Assembly (NCBI GenBank): GCA_015680905.1 | Contig: CM027381.1 | Coordinates: 16,345,501-16,409,500 of the forward strand | From: Coptis chinensis | Taxonomy: Eukaryota; Streptophyta; Magnoliopsida; Ranunculales; Ranunculaceae | DNA: 64,000 bases | Direction of reading: 5' to 3' | Shown: piece after piece, positions 48,035 to 58,948 of the stretch | How the letters are laid out: each line of letters opens with the position of its first letter | How positions within the stretch are numbered: position 1 is the first letter of the stretch | The notes under the pieces: model-generated | Databases searched by the model: none | What the model was told of the DNA's origin: nothing | The model's input: the letters and a program-made list of their open reading frames with translations, nothing else | Translations under genes and position numbers: made by a program

Positions 48035-48640
48035 TGTGAGGGAGTGATGTCCTCTTTCAGAAACATCAAGCACGCGTCCAGCATAAGTAGAAATATTCCA
48101 CTGACCTCATGTCCTCCGAGATCGCTTCATAAGCAACTCGCCTCATGTAGGTGGTCTGCTTCAGCTCGTACTACAAGCAACGACATCATCACCCGATCTA
48201 GGATGTTTGCCCTACCAGCTCGCTCCAGAAGGGCGCAGGTCACATGGACGAGCTCACACAGAATGTTCCTTATAATGACACCATCCTTTTTCTAGATGCA
48301 ATCATTACCAAAGCCATACTTGCAACTTCCAATACCACAAAACACAAACCACTGTAACCACTCCCCATCATTACAAAATTCCTACCAACACCATACATAC
48401 ACTCCTTTCAATCTCAACCATATATTTGTGCTTGTCAGTACACGTGTTGAATGGATCACCATGTTCATCAGCTATAAATACCCCTACATGAACTACGTCA
48501 GACCTAATTTAACTCTCCTCCCAGAAGTAAGAGCTTGATACGTAGGCAGTTCACTCAACAACGAACTCAGTCTTTCTAATATTCAAACTCATTCTTCTCT
48601 TCACCACTTTTGCAGGGTAAAACTAAATCACACCTTTATA
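48035..48640 (+). repeat. 3' LTR of Tat element B (606 bp)
   Basis: Pairs with 17620-18226, with about 45 differences counted by eye and one short length change. It is followed at once by GTCAA, the target duplication. TATAAATA lies at 48473-48480. Confidence 0.93.
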
Positions 48641-48816
48641 GTCAACACACCCTTCTTATTCACATTTTTGTCAACACAGCCTTTTCTGTGGACATTCTTA
48701 ACTAAAAACAAAATAAATATGAGATGTGAGCCTAGAGGACATCTCCAATTCCAAAGTAAAGAAATAAACAAATACACCTAATTCCAGACCGGTTAACGCA
48801 AGAACTATAAATAAAG

Positions 48817-48998
48817 GGGTAAATTTCCTAATTGGCCATGATAATGTCATTTTGTTTCGAATCTGGCCATTATTAGCAATTCGGTGTAAAAAGTTGTTAT
48901 TATTACCCCACTAATTGCTGATAAAATGTGTTGTGTTGCTATGTGTAGCCGAATTGGAAATAAATTGACATTATCATGGCCGAATCAGGAACTTACCC
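48817..48998. mobile_element. Mutator-type MITE, 182 bp
   Basis: Perfect 9-bp duplication TAAATAAAG at 48808-48816 and 48999-49007. Terminal inverted repeats of about 45 bp: GGGTAAATTTCCTAATTGGC at the left, and GGGTAAGTTCCTGATTCGGC at the right read in reverse, both followed by CATGATAATGTCA. Confidence 0.88.
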
Positions 48999-49007
48999 TA
49001 AATAAAG

Positions 49008-49342
49008 AACCAGGATTATGACCGCCATCATATTTTCATTTTGAACTTTAGACAAGAATGACAATATTTGGAAAATGTGGTAAATTCAAGTCTATCCTAT
49101 TTTTTAAGAAGAATGACGGGTCGTTTGGTACATCATTCCTTTAGTTAATTTGATAATGGATTGTTAACAAGTTTATGCTCATTTACAAATTTTTATCTAA
49201 ACGTGAAGCGAATTCTCATTTCTAATTTATTTATTTTTTCTTTTAGTAAGAATCTGGCTGGAGCAACTTTTCAATTCTGATGTAAAACCAATATTCATGA
49301 AACTAGTTTTGACTTTGATGTAAAACTGGTGTTGGGGCATAT
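49008..49342. other. Spacer without a gene
   Basis: AT-rich; nothing recognised. Confidence 0.5.
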
Positions 49343-49577
49343 GATAATACTTAAAATTTGGGTTATTTAGGTTTTAGTCCTACTTTTTATGGTATTTAGG
49401 CTTTTGTCCTAAAATTATCGATTATTAGGTTTATATCCTACTTCAATTTGTTGACTGTGAGTCGTCTCAGTTGACAGTGGTCAAACTGTTTAACCTCTTC
49501 GATTTTCTCAAATGGCTAGAATACCCTTAGAGTGTGCATGTCACACAACTTGAAATTGGGTAAAAGCAAGGACCAAA

Positions 49578-49942
49578 ATATCGAATTCGGACAATATATC
49601 GTGTACCCCAAAAATTGAGATATATCAGAAATATCAGAGATACTCATTTTTTGTTAACCAGTCAAAATTTTGTTTTGTATGTCGATATATCAAAAATATC
49701 ATTGATTATATCGGAAATATCGTTGATATAATTATAAAAATCAATCAAAGTCAACAATTTATATCATATATATCATATATATCGGTCAATATATATCAAT
49801 ATATCGGAATTGCGATATATATTGGCAAAAATAGGATTCAATATTCAATGGAGATATATCGAATATTTCCATCTCGTGTACCCCCAAAAAACGATATATA
49901 TCGGCAATATTTCGAAAATCTCAGCGATATTTTAGGCTTTGA
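49578..49942. mobile_element. TATCGG-rich insertion in the left arm
   Basis: 365 bp present in the left arm and absent from the right arm. It is flanked by direct repeats GTAAAAGCAAGGACCAAA (49560-49577) and GTAAAAGCAGGACCAAA (49943-49959), one base different in length. The interior is dense in GATATATCGGAAATATCG-type words in both orientations. The long duplication would fit a SINE-like insertion, but no A-tail or Pol III boxes were seen. Confidence 0.55.
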
Positions 49943-50099
49943 GTAAAAGCAGGACCAAACCCTAATTTACCCAATTACAGGAGGGATAAATCCTAAAAAT
50001 GAGATTCTTAAAAATAAAAATGCGACTTGAAATTAGATCGATGAAATCACCACATATCAAGTTATTACCAACTTCTATTTAATGCAATTCGAGAGGAGA

Positions 50100-50455
50100 G
50101 GTCGTTTTGGCGTATTCGGGAAGTAACTCTAACAGGTACATTTTGAATCAAGAGCTGTTGGCTATTAAAACTGGGGTTATTATCAGTATTGACCAAGGCT
50201 TTACCAAGCTTATCGTGGCTTCTGACTCTATGAACGCCATCTATAGTATTACCAAGAGAGAAGAACCACCTTGGCATTGTCTGAATCTAGTATGATCTAT
50301 TCAGAACCTTTGTAGTCAATTTGTGGATATTTCTTTTACTCATGTATATAAGGAGACTAATGGGCTTGCTGACCATTTAGCTTCTCTCTATACTAACAAT
50401 GAGGATAGGTTAGTTTTTTTTTATCCCTCCGTTGGATGTTGTTTCTGGAAATTTT
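50100..50455 (+). pseudogene. LINE-type RNase H fragment between the inverted arms
   Basis: Reads NQELLAIKTGVIISIDQGFT, LIVASDSMNAIYSI and SFTHVYKETNGLADHLASLY, the E, D and last D sites of a plant RVT_3 RNase H. The first acidic strand is missing. At least one in-frame stop (near 50293) and later frame change disable it. It begins about 40 bp from the inner end of the left arm, so it was either captured by the element or is a remnant of a nested LINE. Confidence 0.75.
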
Positions 50456-50624
50456 GTAGATGCGGAGATCAATGATAGAATGTACTCCAGGAGGGTTCAA
50501 AATTAATACAGGTGAGGGTCTGCCTAACCCTAGCTTAACTTTCAAAAAAAAAACATTCACAATATTTGAAGTAAAGCTTTATAAGCAAAGTCATAATTCG
50601 CATTATTTAAGCAATGCTATAAAT

Positions 50625-50656
50625 CCTACCCCTACCCCTACCCCTACCCCTACCCC
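50625..50656. repeat. (CCCCTA)n microsatellite
   Basis: About five units of 6 bp. The unit differs from the plant telomere unit CCCTAAA. Confidence 0.85.
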
Positions 50657-50659
50657 GGC

Positions 50660-51330
50660 CTTCACATATAAACATTGTGCGGAAACTTGCATTGTTTTAG
50701 TAGTTTGTCACCTTTTTGTCTTTACATATATACAGGAGGTTGCAGGTGCGTCCATACACGGAGTTTCTTCAGGTGGGCAACCAAAACAAATTGCAAGAAG
50801 AATTTATTAAATACTAGCTAGATTAGAGCGTTAGTTATTGCATAGGTTTCAACTTGCTTGATTTCAAGTCAACCACATTTGCAACGTACTACTTATGATT
50901 TTTTCGTCCTTGGTTCCACCTGCAACAACATCATTTCCCTCAAATCATATCTTGGCCTTAGACTTGTATTCAGTACGTGATTGTAGTTGTGAGTGAGGAT
51001 CTCCCTCACTTTGGGGCTGGTCTCCCCATTAGCCCAGGCTTTATGGTAATCCAAGTGATAAATTGTGGCACATCGCCAGAAAATACAATGGAGATTGTTA
51101 TGCCGAGAGTGCTTTGATGTTGTAGTTGATCCTATTTTAATAAATCTATCTTTTTTAAGCAGAGAAGTTTAAGTGAAGAAAAACATGAAATCTAGCCATT
51201 CCCAGACAAATGGAGTCCATATCAAGAAGTAACAACATGCCATCAATTGAAGGCCAGATCAAGGAACATCTGCAGCAAAAATGAAAAGCATGTGCCCGTG
51301 AAATCACCACTTTTCGAATGGCAGATAATT
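50660..51330. other. Non-coding interior of the inverted-repeat element
   Basis: No recognisable domain on either strand. Confidence 0.5.
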
Positions 51331-51694
51331 TCATCACTATCAACTCGACACGTGATGATTTCATTGGTCCAATTTCAAGTCGCGTTTTTATTTTCAAGAA
51401 TCTCATTTTTAGGATTTACTCCCTATTGTAATTGGGTAATTAGGGTTTGGTCCTACTTTTACCTAATTTCAAGTCGCGTGACAAGCATGCTCCAAGGGTA
51501 TTTTAGTCATTTGAGAAAATCGAAGAGGATTAAATAGTTTGACCACAGTCAAATGAGATGACGACTCAGTCAACAGATGGAAGTAGGATATAAACCTAAT
51601 AATCGATAATTTTTGGGCAAAAGCCTAAATAGTAAATACCCCATATAAAAATTAAGACTAAAACCTAAATAACCCTTAAATTTTGAAGATGCTT

Positions 51695-51990
51695 TTGCCC
51701 CACAAGTTAGTAGCATATGCCTCAGTGTACAATCTGTAACTTTCTCAATTATGATCCGCATACAATGTGGCCTCGATCCTCAATTAGAAACCGGAATCAA
51801 TTTGCTGCTTTCTTTTAGTTAGATAGTTTTACTATTGGTTCGTGAAGTAAAATATACATATTTAGGCTAATTATATATGAACAAGACAAGGGATAGGACA
51901 AGGGAGGGATGGATCTGCTGAAAAAGTAGAGTGCTAAGTTGTATGCAGTCGAGTATACGTGGAGCTGGAAGTACACTATCTCATGCATAG
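51695..51990. other. Spacer without a gene
   Basis: AT-rich; nothing recognised. Confidence 0.5.
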
Positions 51991-51995
51991 AGGTG

Positions 51996-52053
<58 letters not shown>
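51996..52053. repeat. (AT)n(GT)n compound microsatellite
   Basis: About 20 bp of AT repeat followed by about 38 bp of TG repeat. Confidence 0.95.
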
Positions 52054-52055
<2 letters not shown>

Positions 52056-52679
52056 GTGGGCAACTTATCTTGACGTCCACAACTTACACAATGAACTAAA
52101 AGCTGATTTTTTAGGAATATGTTCTCTATACAATAAAGATTATCTCTACAAATTATCAAGACATTTGAACATATCTAATCTTGTCAAAAGTTGTGTTTAA
52201 GTTCAATATTTATCTAACGGTCCACAATTTTAGCACTCTTTTTAATAAAGCTAGACATATCCAATTGAGATGAGTATTGGTGGAGATTCTATCCAAGGTA
52301 GGAAGATCTTCTCTGCCAAAAATCAGCCCTTATTTTAATGTACAAATTCACTTTTAAGTTTTGGATGTCAAGATAAACTGTTAAAATAGGCTGTACAAAT
52401 TCACTTTATATCGGGCTAGCTACGTCGACATACAGAAATGACACACGGAATTGACATACGCAATCCAAAAGCGGACTTGCACATTGCTCTAAAGGCTGAT
52501 TTTTGGTAGATATTATCTCCCTACCATGGATAGGATCTCCACAAAAAATCAGCTCAATCAGATGCGTCTAGTCTTGTCAAAAGAGTGTTAAAATTCTAGA
52601 CCATCAGATAAATTTCTAATTTGAACTCAATTTTTGGTAAGGTTAGACATGTTCAAAGGAGCTGATTTTTTGTGGAGAT
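52054..52679. other. Spacer with a scattered GCTGATTTTT motif
   Basis: The words AAAGCTGATTTTTTAGGA (52100), AAGGCTGATTTTTGGTAGAT (52492) and GGAGCTGATTTTTTGTGGAG (52659) recur, together with TAGTCTTGTCAAAAG-type phrases in both orientations. They may be parts of an old repeat family. No gene. Confidence 0.45.
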
Positions 52680-53447
52680 TGTTGGAATCTCTATGAGTAT
52701 TTCTAAATACTAGTGAGTGTGTGTGCAAAGTGGAGGAGATGAACAAAGTGTGTTCTCTCCACTTTAGTGCATTGTAGATAGTCCCACATTGGTTATCCAC
52801 CACTAGTAAGTGAAGTATAAGAGACATTCCTCTACCATAAGGGCGTGCCCTTAGGGTACAAATGCTTTTGTGTTAGGAGGGAGGACTCACCCAAAGCCAC
52901 ACCCGCCCGCCCGTACCGTGCCGAGCCGAGTTGGGTCGGATCGGGTTCGGGCTTGGGCTTAGGCTTAGGCTTACTATTGTGGGTAGTCGATTAACCAAAA
53001 GCCTAAACTTGTTTTTTCTTTTGCTTCAAGTTTTGGTTTCAGTGTCCTAGTGTGAGTTGGTCTCTTAACCAACCAAGTGCTTGTGCGAGTTGGACTACTA
53101 TGACCGACCAAGCTTCTATATATAGGACTGTGCGTCCATAGAGGTTACACAGTTGATATGAAACCCATCTCAAAGAAACAGAAACCATAACCTGCCCTAT
53201 TCTTCTTCTCTTCTTCCTGTAGCCGCCAGAGAGAATTATATTGTTGTTCTAGAGGGTAGTCTGTTATAGTGAAAAGTCAGACTGCTGTTAACCATTGAAT
53301 CCTATGAGGAAGACGCGTCAACGCCGCCTTTCAGATTCTTTGGAAGAAGCTTAAATCTTTCCTTAAGGACAGCCTAATCCGCGCCTTGGTTGTTACCTGT
53401 TACTTCTGTCCTTGTCTCTTTATTGTTTTCTTTATTCACATCCAACA
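52680..53447 (+). repeat. Probable 5' LTR of the Copia element (768 bp)
   Basis: Starts TGTTGGAATC and ends CACATCCAACA, so the ends TGTTGG and CCAACA are inverted as in many Copia LTRs. A TATA box (TATATATA) is at 53117-53124. The second LTR is not in the window, so the borders rest on the ends alone. The usual TGGTATCAGAGC primer site is not seen after it. Confidence 0.7.
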
Positions 53448-53467
53448 ATCTTAAAGAAAGAATCAAG

Positions 53468-54338
53468 ATGTCTACACCAGCATACACGCCAAACAAAGAA
53501 ACCAATTCGGGAGTCTTGGAAGTTACTTCGACTATGAGAGATGTTGCACCTCTACTGAATGCTCGCAACTTACCCAATGTGTCAAAGATTGAATCCTTCA
53601 TCGGTTCACACTTCAAGCGATGGAGAGAAAGGGTGTTCATAGCCCTAGATGTACTCAACTATGCAAAGTATCTCACTAATACAGCACCCGTGGAGGGTTC
53701 TAATGATTTCGAAAGAAATCAAGCTGCTTGGCTCAATGGGAATAAGGTATGTCGTCATGCTATTTTGAGTACCTTGTCTAATGAAATTTTTGATATTTAT
53801 TATTCAAATAAGAATGCACATCATATATGGGAGAGTTTGAACAAAAAATACATAATAGAGGATGCTAGTACTCAGAAATATGCTATTGGGACTTTTCTAA
53901 AGTTCCAGATGAGAGAGGATAGAGATGTAACGTCTCAAATCGATGATTTTCATATGTTGATTAATGATTTGAAAACTGAGGGTATTAATTTACCCGAAAC
54001 CTTTGTTGCTGGATGTTTGATTGAGAAACTCCCCGAGTCTTGGAAACACTATAAAAATAGTATGAAGCATAAGCGCAAGCAGATGACTTTTGAGGATGTG
54101 ATCATTCACATTCACATTCACATAGGAGAAAAGAACAAGACTCGGGATGATGTGTTGTCTAAGGAATTCCATTCTAAAGCCAATATCATTGAAGGTAATC
54201 CCAGCAAATCTAACAAAACCTCTAAAAAGCAAAAGTATAACAAAATTAAGAATTTTAAGGTCAAAGGCACTTCTTTTAAAAGGAGTGGTACTGGCAATGG
54301 AAATTGTTGTGTTTGTGGTAAACCTGGACATAGGGCTT
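53468..54338 (+). pseudogene. gag region, Copia element
   Basis: The start is MSTPAYTPNKETNSGVLEVT. The UBN2-type gag core has FKRWRERVFIALDVLNYAKY, HHIWESLNKKY and FLKFQMREDRDVTSQIDDFH. A basic linker leads into a zinc knuckle (CCVCGKPGH) whose end is separated by the solo LTR. Gag packages the element's RNA. The core block is well kept for an old copy. Confidence 0.9.
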
Positions 54339-55597
54339 TGATAAGGTTATATACTAAAAGCATTACTTTTGTATTAACTCTAATTCTTTATATTTTGAAT
54401 GAGAATCATATGGGCAAATGTTATGCATATTATATATGTTATTAGTTATATGCATGTGTCTAATACTTTATGTTGTAGGTGATATGGTGTGAACACACAG
54501 AAGATCATATCATCAGTACCTTATAAAGTATAAGTAATCGTTCACAACCTAGATGGATTTGGACAAACTATTGGTACGGTTGTAGTATAATCTGGTATTA
54601 GTCTATCTTGACTATAGGATTACACTAGTACACTTTGTGTGTATTGAACAAAATCAAGTGAGGTTGTTTCTCCTTATACTAACTATATAAGAGAACAAAC
54701 ACCTCTGTTATTATGGATGCTTATCCTCCTAATCCGGATATAATAACGGGCACTTACATGCATTGTACATTGCTTTAAATCATCAATGAGTGAGATTCAT
54801 TTGTGAATCAACAAACTCGATGGATTGGATAATGACATTGTATGTAAGGTGTGTTGTTGATTATAGAAGGAATCCGTGTCCCGCAAGAAGTCGGGTTGAT
54901 GATGTCCCCTTGAGGAGTTCAAAAAGATTGTCATGTAAGCCCTGTAGGTGGATTTATTCCGACATGACAATGAGGTTGAGTGGTACTACTCAAGGACAAA
55001 AGAAGTTGATTAATGTAGTTGTCAGTAACTTGACTTAATCAACGGACATTCGATATCTTAAACACGGAGAGATCAACGAGCATATAATATGGAGCCCATA
55101 AACACTGACACGTAATTTGGGATTAGGGCGGTAGTGCAACAATGGCCTTTAGTGGAATAAGCCATTTGTTGACGGACTTGGGCCATGTATTCTGGGTGAA
55201 CATGGGAAGCCCAAGCCCGTCAGGAGGCCCAACCCTAATTTCTCCTCATGGTCCCTATTGTAGCTTATAAATAGAATAATCTCTCTCTGACCAAAATTGA
55301 CTATTCATCTAAACAGAAAAAAAGGCAAGGAAAGATAAATCCAAAATTGGATCTAGCTTTGTGAGAAAGAAGGGGATTAGTAGATCGTTGTCCACACAAC
55401 GTCCAATCTATTCTAAAACAGAAGATCAAGGGGTTGATTGTTGATTCGGATTCATAAAGCTTTGATTCTCAGAGTTATCAAAACCAGATCTGAAAAGGTA
55501 TGCTCTCTAATCACAAATCGTGGACACCCATTGATTTCGCTGCACGTGGTGTTCGCTGTTTGTAGAAATATTGATTCTGAAAATAACGGTTCTTACA
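54339..55597 (+). repeat. Solo LTR (1259 bp) nested in Copia gag
   Basis: Bounded by GGCTT at 54334-54338 and 55598-55602. It starts TGATAAGGTTATATAC and ends GGTTCTTACA. A TATAAATA box is at 55266-55273, about 330 bp before the end, as in an LTR. No coding domain is inside. Family unknown. The TG...CA ends, 5-bp duplication and internal promoter make a solo LTR the best reading. Confidence 0.78.
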
Positions 55598-57040
55598 GGC
55601 TTTTCAGTGCAGGCACAAGAAAGACACTGATGATTCTCCCAATGCTAATATAGTTGAGGGAGATGATATTATTATTGTTGTGGTGTCACAAGTGTTCATG
55701 GCCACTGGGAAGAAGAACTGGGTACTAGATTCTGGTGCCACCCGCCACGTCTGTGGTGATGTTGAAGCCTTCTCAGACTACATACTAGTGAAAGATGAAA
55801 AGGTCTATATGGGTGACTCAAGGTCCGTTTCTGTTGAGGAACAGCAAGATTCTTCCGGTTAACTTCGGGGAAAACCCTTTCACTTAGTAATGTTCTTCAT
55901 GTTCCCGAGATTAAATTAATCTGATTTCTATGTCCCATGGGGAAAAGTCAAGGCCAAGGTGACTTTTGAGAGTGACAAGTTCATTCTGACAAAGAATAAG
56001 GGTTTTGTTGGGAAAGGTTATTGTAATAACAGTGGTCTTTTCATGTTGAATGTACTTGACAACATTATTATTAATAAGGATGAATCTGTTTCTGCTTACT
56101 TGCTTGACTCTTTTAATATATGGCATGGTAGACTAGGACATGTGAATGTTTAGTATATGAAAAGGATGAAAGCATGTGGTTTATTGTCTGATATTTTTGA
56201 TTTTTCTAATGATAAATGTGAGATATGTGCTGAGACTAAAGCCACAAAGAAACCCTGCAGAACTATTTCTAGAGATAAAACTAGATTACTAACTCTTATT
56301 CATACAAATTTGGGTGAATTCAGAAGTACCATGTCTAGAGGGGGGAAGTTTTATTATATTACATTCATAGATAACTTCTCTAGGTACACCATGGTATATT
56401 TACTTAGAAACAAGCATGAGGTAGGTGAAATGTTTATCAAGTACAAAGCTGAAGTTGAAAACTAGCTTAACTATAAGATTAAAAGACTTCGGTCTGACAG
56501 GGGTAGCGAATATGAGTCTAACCCCTTCCACGACTTTTGTGACAAGAATGGCATTATTCATGAGACTACTCCACCATACTCTCCTGAGTCTAATGGAGTA
56601 GCCGAACGGAAAAAACATAACACTAAAAGAGATGATGAATGATATACTTATTAGTTCTGGAGCTTCCCTGAACTTGTGGGGGAAGCAATCCTATCTGCTT
56701 GCCATATACAAAATAGGATACCCAACAAGAAAATAAGGAATAAGACACCATATGAATTATGAAAAGGTCATGTACCTAACCTAAAATACTTCAAAATGTG
56801 GGGGTGTCTTGCAAAGGTTCTAGTGAACGAACCTAAAAAGAGAAAATTGGGACCTAGAACTGTTGATTGTATGTTCATTGGTTATGCTCATAATAGTGAT
56901 GCATATAGATTTTTAGTAGTAAAATATAATAATAACCTTGTCGATGCTAACACTATTATAAAGAGTAAAAATGCTGATTTCTTTGAGAATTTGTTTCCTT
57001 TGAAAATTAGCATTAAGAGGTTGGTTGCTCTTAGTGAACA
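55598..57040 (+). pseudogene. Protease and integrase regions, Copia element
   Basis: Protease: NWVLDSGATRHVCGDVEAF (about 55710-55770). Pre-integrase: IWHGRLGHVN and CEICAETKATKKPCR (about 56115-56265). Integrase core: LIHTNLGEFRSTMSRGGKFY, TFIDNFSRYTMVYLL, LRSDRGSEYESN and PYSPESNGVAERK (about 56295-56620). Then a GAG-like tail, RTVDCMFIGYAHNSDAYRFL, close to the RT start. The region is broken. Confidence 0.9.
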
Positions 57041-57041
57041 A

Positions 57042-58192
57042 TGATAAAAGTGATTTTACGTATTCTAACTATCTATGCGTAAACACAAATAATCAATTTA
57101 CGTAAATACGTGTTTATATCAATATTCCTACTCTCAATAACGAAGTAATATATTAGAGTCAGGATTCGTTCCACTCTTAAACCCTCAAGACTTAATTAGA
57201 ATTCAACTACTCGACACAAGGAACAATGGTGAGAGTAATGGGTAATGTGAAATTTCTAATATCATTATACTATCATTTCTATATGAAATTGAATACAACA
57301 TAATCTAAAGATTCTAACTTTATGAAATTTAACTAAACAATAATCCAACCCAACATCAATAACTACGAAATGACTAACAACCAAGAAATGAAATTAGATC
57401 TAAGCAATAGATAAATGACAAAATCGAATTTGATCAATAATAAACTACTTTATTTATCTAATGAAGCAATAACAATATTTTAATACTTTAAATTAAAACA
57501 AGGGAAATGAAAACTAATTAAAATAGAGATTTAATTCTAGATCTAAAAATTATTCTAGATCTATCTTTTTCTAACCCTAAACTCCATTAACATTAGCTTC
57601 CTAACCTAACTATCTACCATTAACAAAGAGCTAAGCTTTTGTTTTTATATGTCCAGATCCAAAAATCGTGCATGGGCTTGGAGCCATGTTTTGGGCCAGA
57701 GAATCAGGCCCAAAACCCAATTCTTTCAGTCCAAAAAGGCCTCTACAGCTGCAGTTGGCTTCAATAGACTTTTCGTCCACTTATGCTCCTCTGATTGGGT
57801 CAAGGCTTAGACCATTGGAAAACTCTTTCCGAGCCGGTCGTTTTGACATAAGGTAGGCCCAATTCCGAGGTCTGAGTCCAAAGATAATGACCTTCGGAAG
57901 TTCTCACGACTTTGAATCTTGTCAAGCTCGCCTCACGTCGACTTTTCAGCTTTTGGTAGGGGCTTTAGAAAGGCTTTGTCTTCTTGAATCTTGGCCTTTA
58001 ATCACAGAACTCCTTAGCAACCGACCTTTGCTCCTTTATCTCGCTAAAGTGGCACATTTCTGCACATAATAGACTTTGACCTTTGAAATGCATAAAAACA
58101 CGTGTCGGTATTAACTCTTGATTATTACTCACATAATTGGTCTAAAAGTATGATGATTACAAGGTTAAAACTACAGTTTTGGGCTCTTATCA
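57042..58192 (-). repeat. 3' LTR of the minus-strand Athila-like element (1151 bp)
   Basis: Reverse of the TGATAAGAGCC...TTTATCA layout. It shares CGTCTTGAAAAGAG/CTCTTTCC-type, GGCCCAATTCCGA-type and AAAACACGTG-type stretches with the LTRs at 20389 and 33609, but is about 300 bp shorter. Confidence 0.87.
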
Positions 58193-58948
58193 AACCACCC
58201 CAAACAGCATTTTGCTTGTCCTCAAGCAAAGATGAGAAATTAGAATAAGTGACCAAAAATGGAGTTCTATCTACTCGTTTATTTGAGTCGATTGCATTGA
58301 CCATATGCAACAAGGCCTTAAACCACTAGGAATTCCCTAGTGGACAAGCTATAGCCCTCGTGAGAGAGTTTTCCAAATGAAGGTACTCACAAACTTCATC
58401 TATACTACAACGACTAAGAAATAAAACTATTGTTTCCTCATTCATGTCTCAACTATCTATACATCTCACTTAGCAATTGAATAAAAATAACCAAGTCAAA
58501 AACCTAAACTAATATATGCATAATAATCAATCATCTATGATACAAATATATATACTATGAGTAATACTATGAAATGCCTAGCGTGGTTCGTTTTCTGAAA
58601 ACTTCGAAATAGCGTCCTTAAGTAGGTCCTCACATAAATGTCAAGACAAAACCACTCTAATTTTTCTGCTCAAGTTTTATTTACTCCATTAATGCAGCAA
58701 GCACACTTTTACCTTACAATCTCAATGACAAACAAGGAAGCCATAGTCGATCAAACACATCTGCCAATTACTATCACACTAACATATTCCTATTTAAGCT
58801 AGAGGTATTTATTAGGTGTTGCGGGGATTAGGAGATGGTTTAAGAATGAAGGAAATGGATATTCAAAAGGACAAGTCTGAGATAATAGAGTTTTCATATT
58901 ATGTAACTTAGAGAAAACCTTGTTATTTTCTTTTGCTTCTATACTTTG
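58193..58948 (-). other. Single-copy 3' untranslated DNA of the minus-strand Athila-like element
   Basis: Matches, in reverse, about 32880-33608 of the plus-strand Athila copy, including the GCTTGAGGACAAGCAAAATG phrase. No gene. Confidence 0.8.

Larger units (their letters stand above)
17620..48640 (+). mobile_element. Tat-like Ty3/Gypsy element B, both LTRs, two nested insertions
   Basis: The element spans 31 kb, but 14,684 bp of Athila-like DNA plus a 3,488-bp probable solo LTR are guests, so its own length is about 12.8 kb. The 5-bp duplication GTCAA lies at 17615-17619 and 48641-48645. Order: 5' LTR, primer-binding site, gag, protease, [Athila], RT, RNase H, integrase, a 36-bp minisatellite, antisense gene 1, [solo LTR], antisense gene 2, polypurine tract, 3' LTR. 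The two LTRs differ at about 45 of 607 positions by eye count, suggesting insertion some millions of years ago. The coding region has many breaks, besides the two insertions, and the element is not functional as it stands. Confidence 0.92.
49353..51684. mobile_element. Long-inverted-repeat element carrying an RNase H fragment (Pack-MULE-like)
   Basis: The left arm (49353 to about 50063, including a 365-bp guest) and right arm (about 51332-51684) are inverted copies of about 330-350 bp. Shared words include GGGTTATTTAGGTTTTAGTC, ATTATCGATTATTAGGTTTA and CTCTTCGATTTTCTCAAATG. Flanking 10-mers GATAATACTT and GAAGATGCTT agree in 7 of 10 places, a possible decayed Mutator duplication. Between the arms lie a LINE-like RNase H fragment and non-coding DNA. 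Arms this long with a gene piece inside resemble Pack-MULEs or foldback elements. Confidence 0.6.
52680..57041 (+). mobile_element. Ty1/Copia element, 5' part, cut by an Athila-like insertion
   Basis: A probable 5' LTR, then gag, protease and integrase in Copia order (integrase before RT). The sequence leaves the element at 57041 where the minus-strand Athila LTR starts, so RT, RNase H and the 3' LTR are probably beyond the window. A 1259-bp solo LTR splits its gag end. GAGAT (52675-52679) is the candidate left target duplication. The element is broken, with several breaks besides the two insertions. Confidence 0.88.

Noticed and set aside
50625-50656. Interstitial telomere repeat
   Set aside because: The unit is CCCCTA, not the plant CCCTAAA, and only about five units are present.
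54339-55597. Spliced intron in Copia gag
   Set aside because: A 5-bp direct repeat (GGCTT), TG...CA ends and an internal TATA box fit a solo LTR better than an intron.
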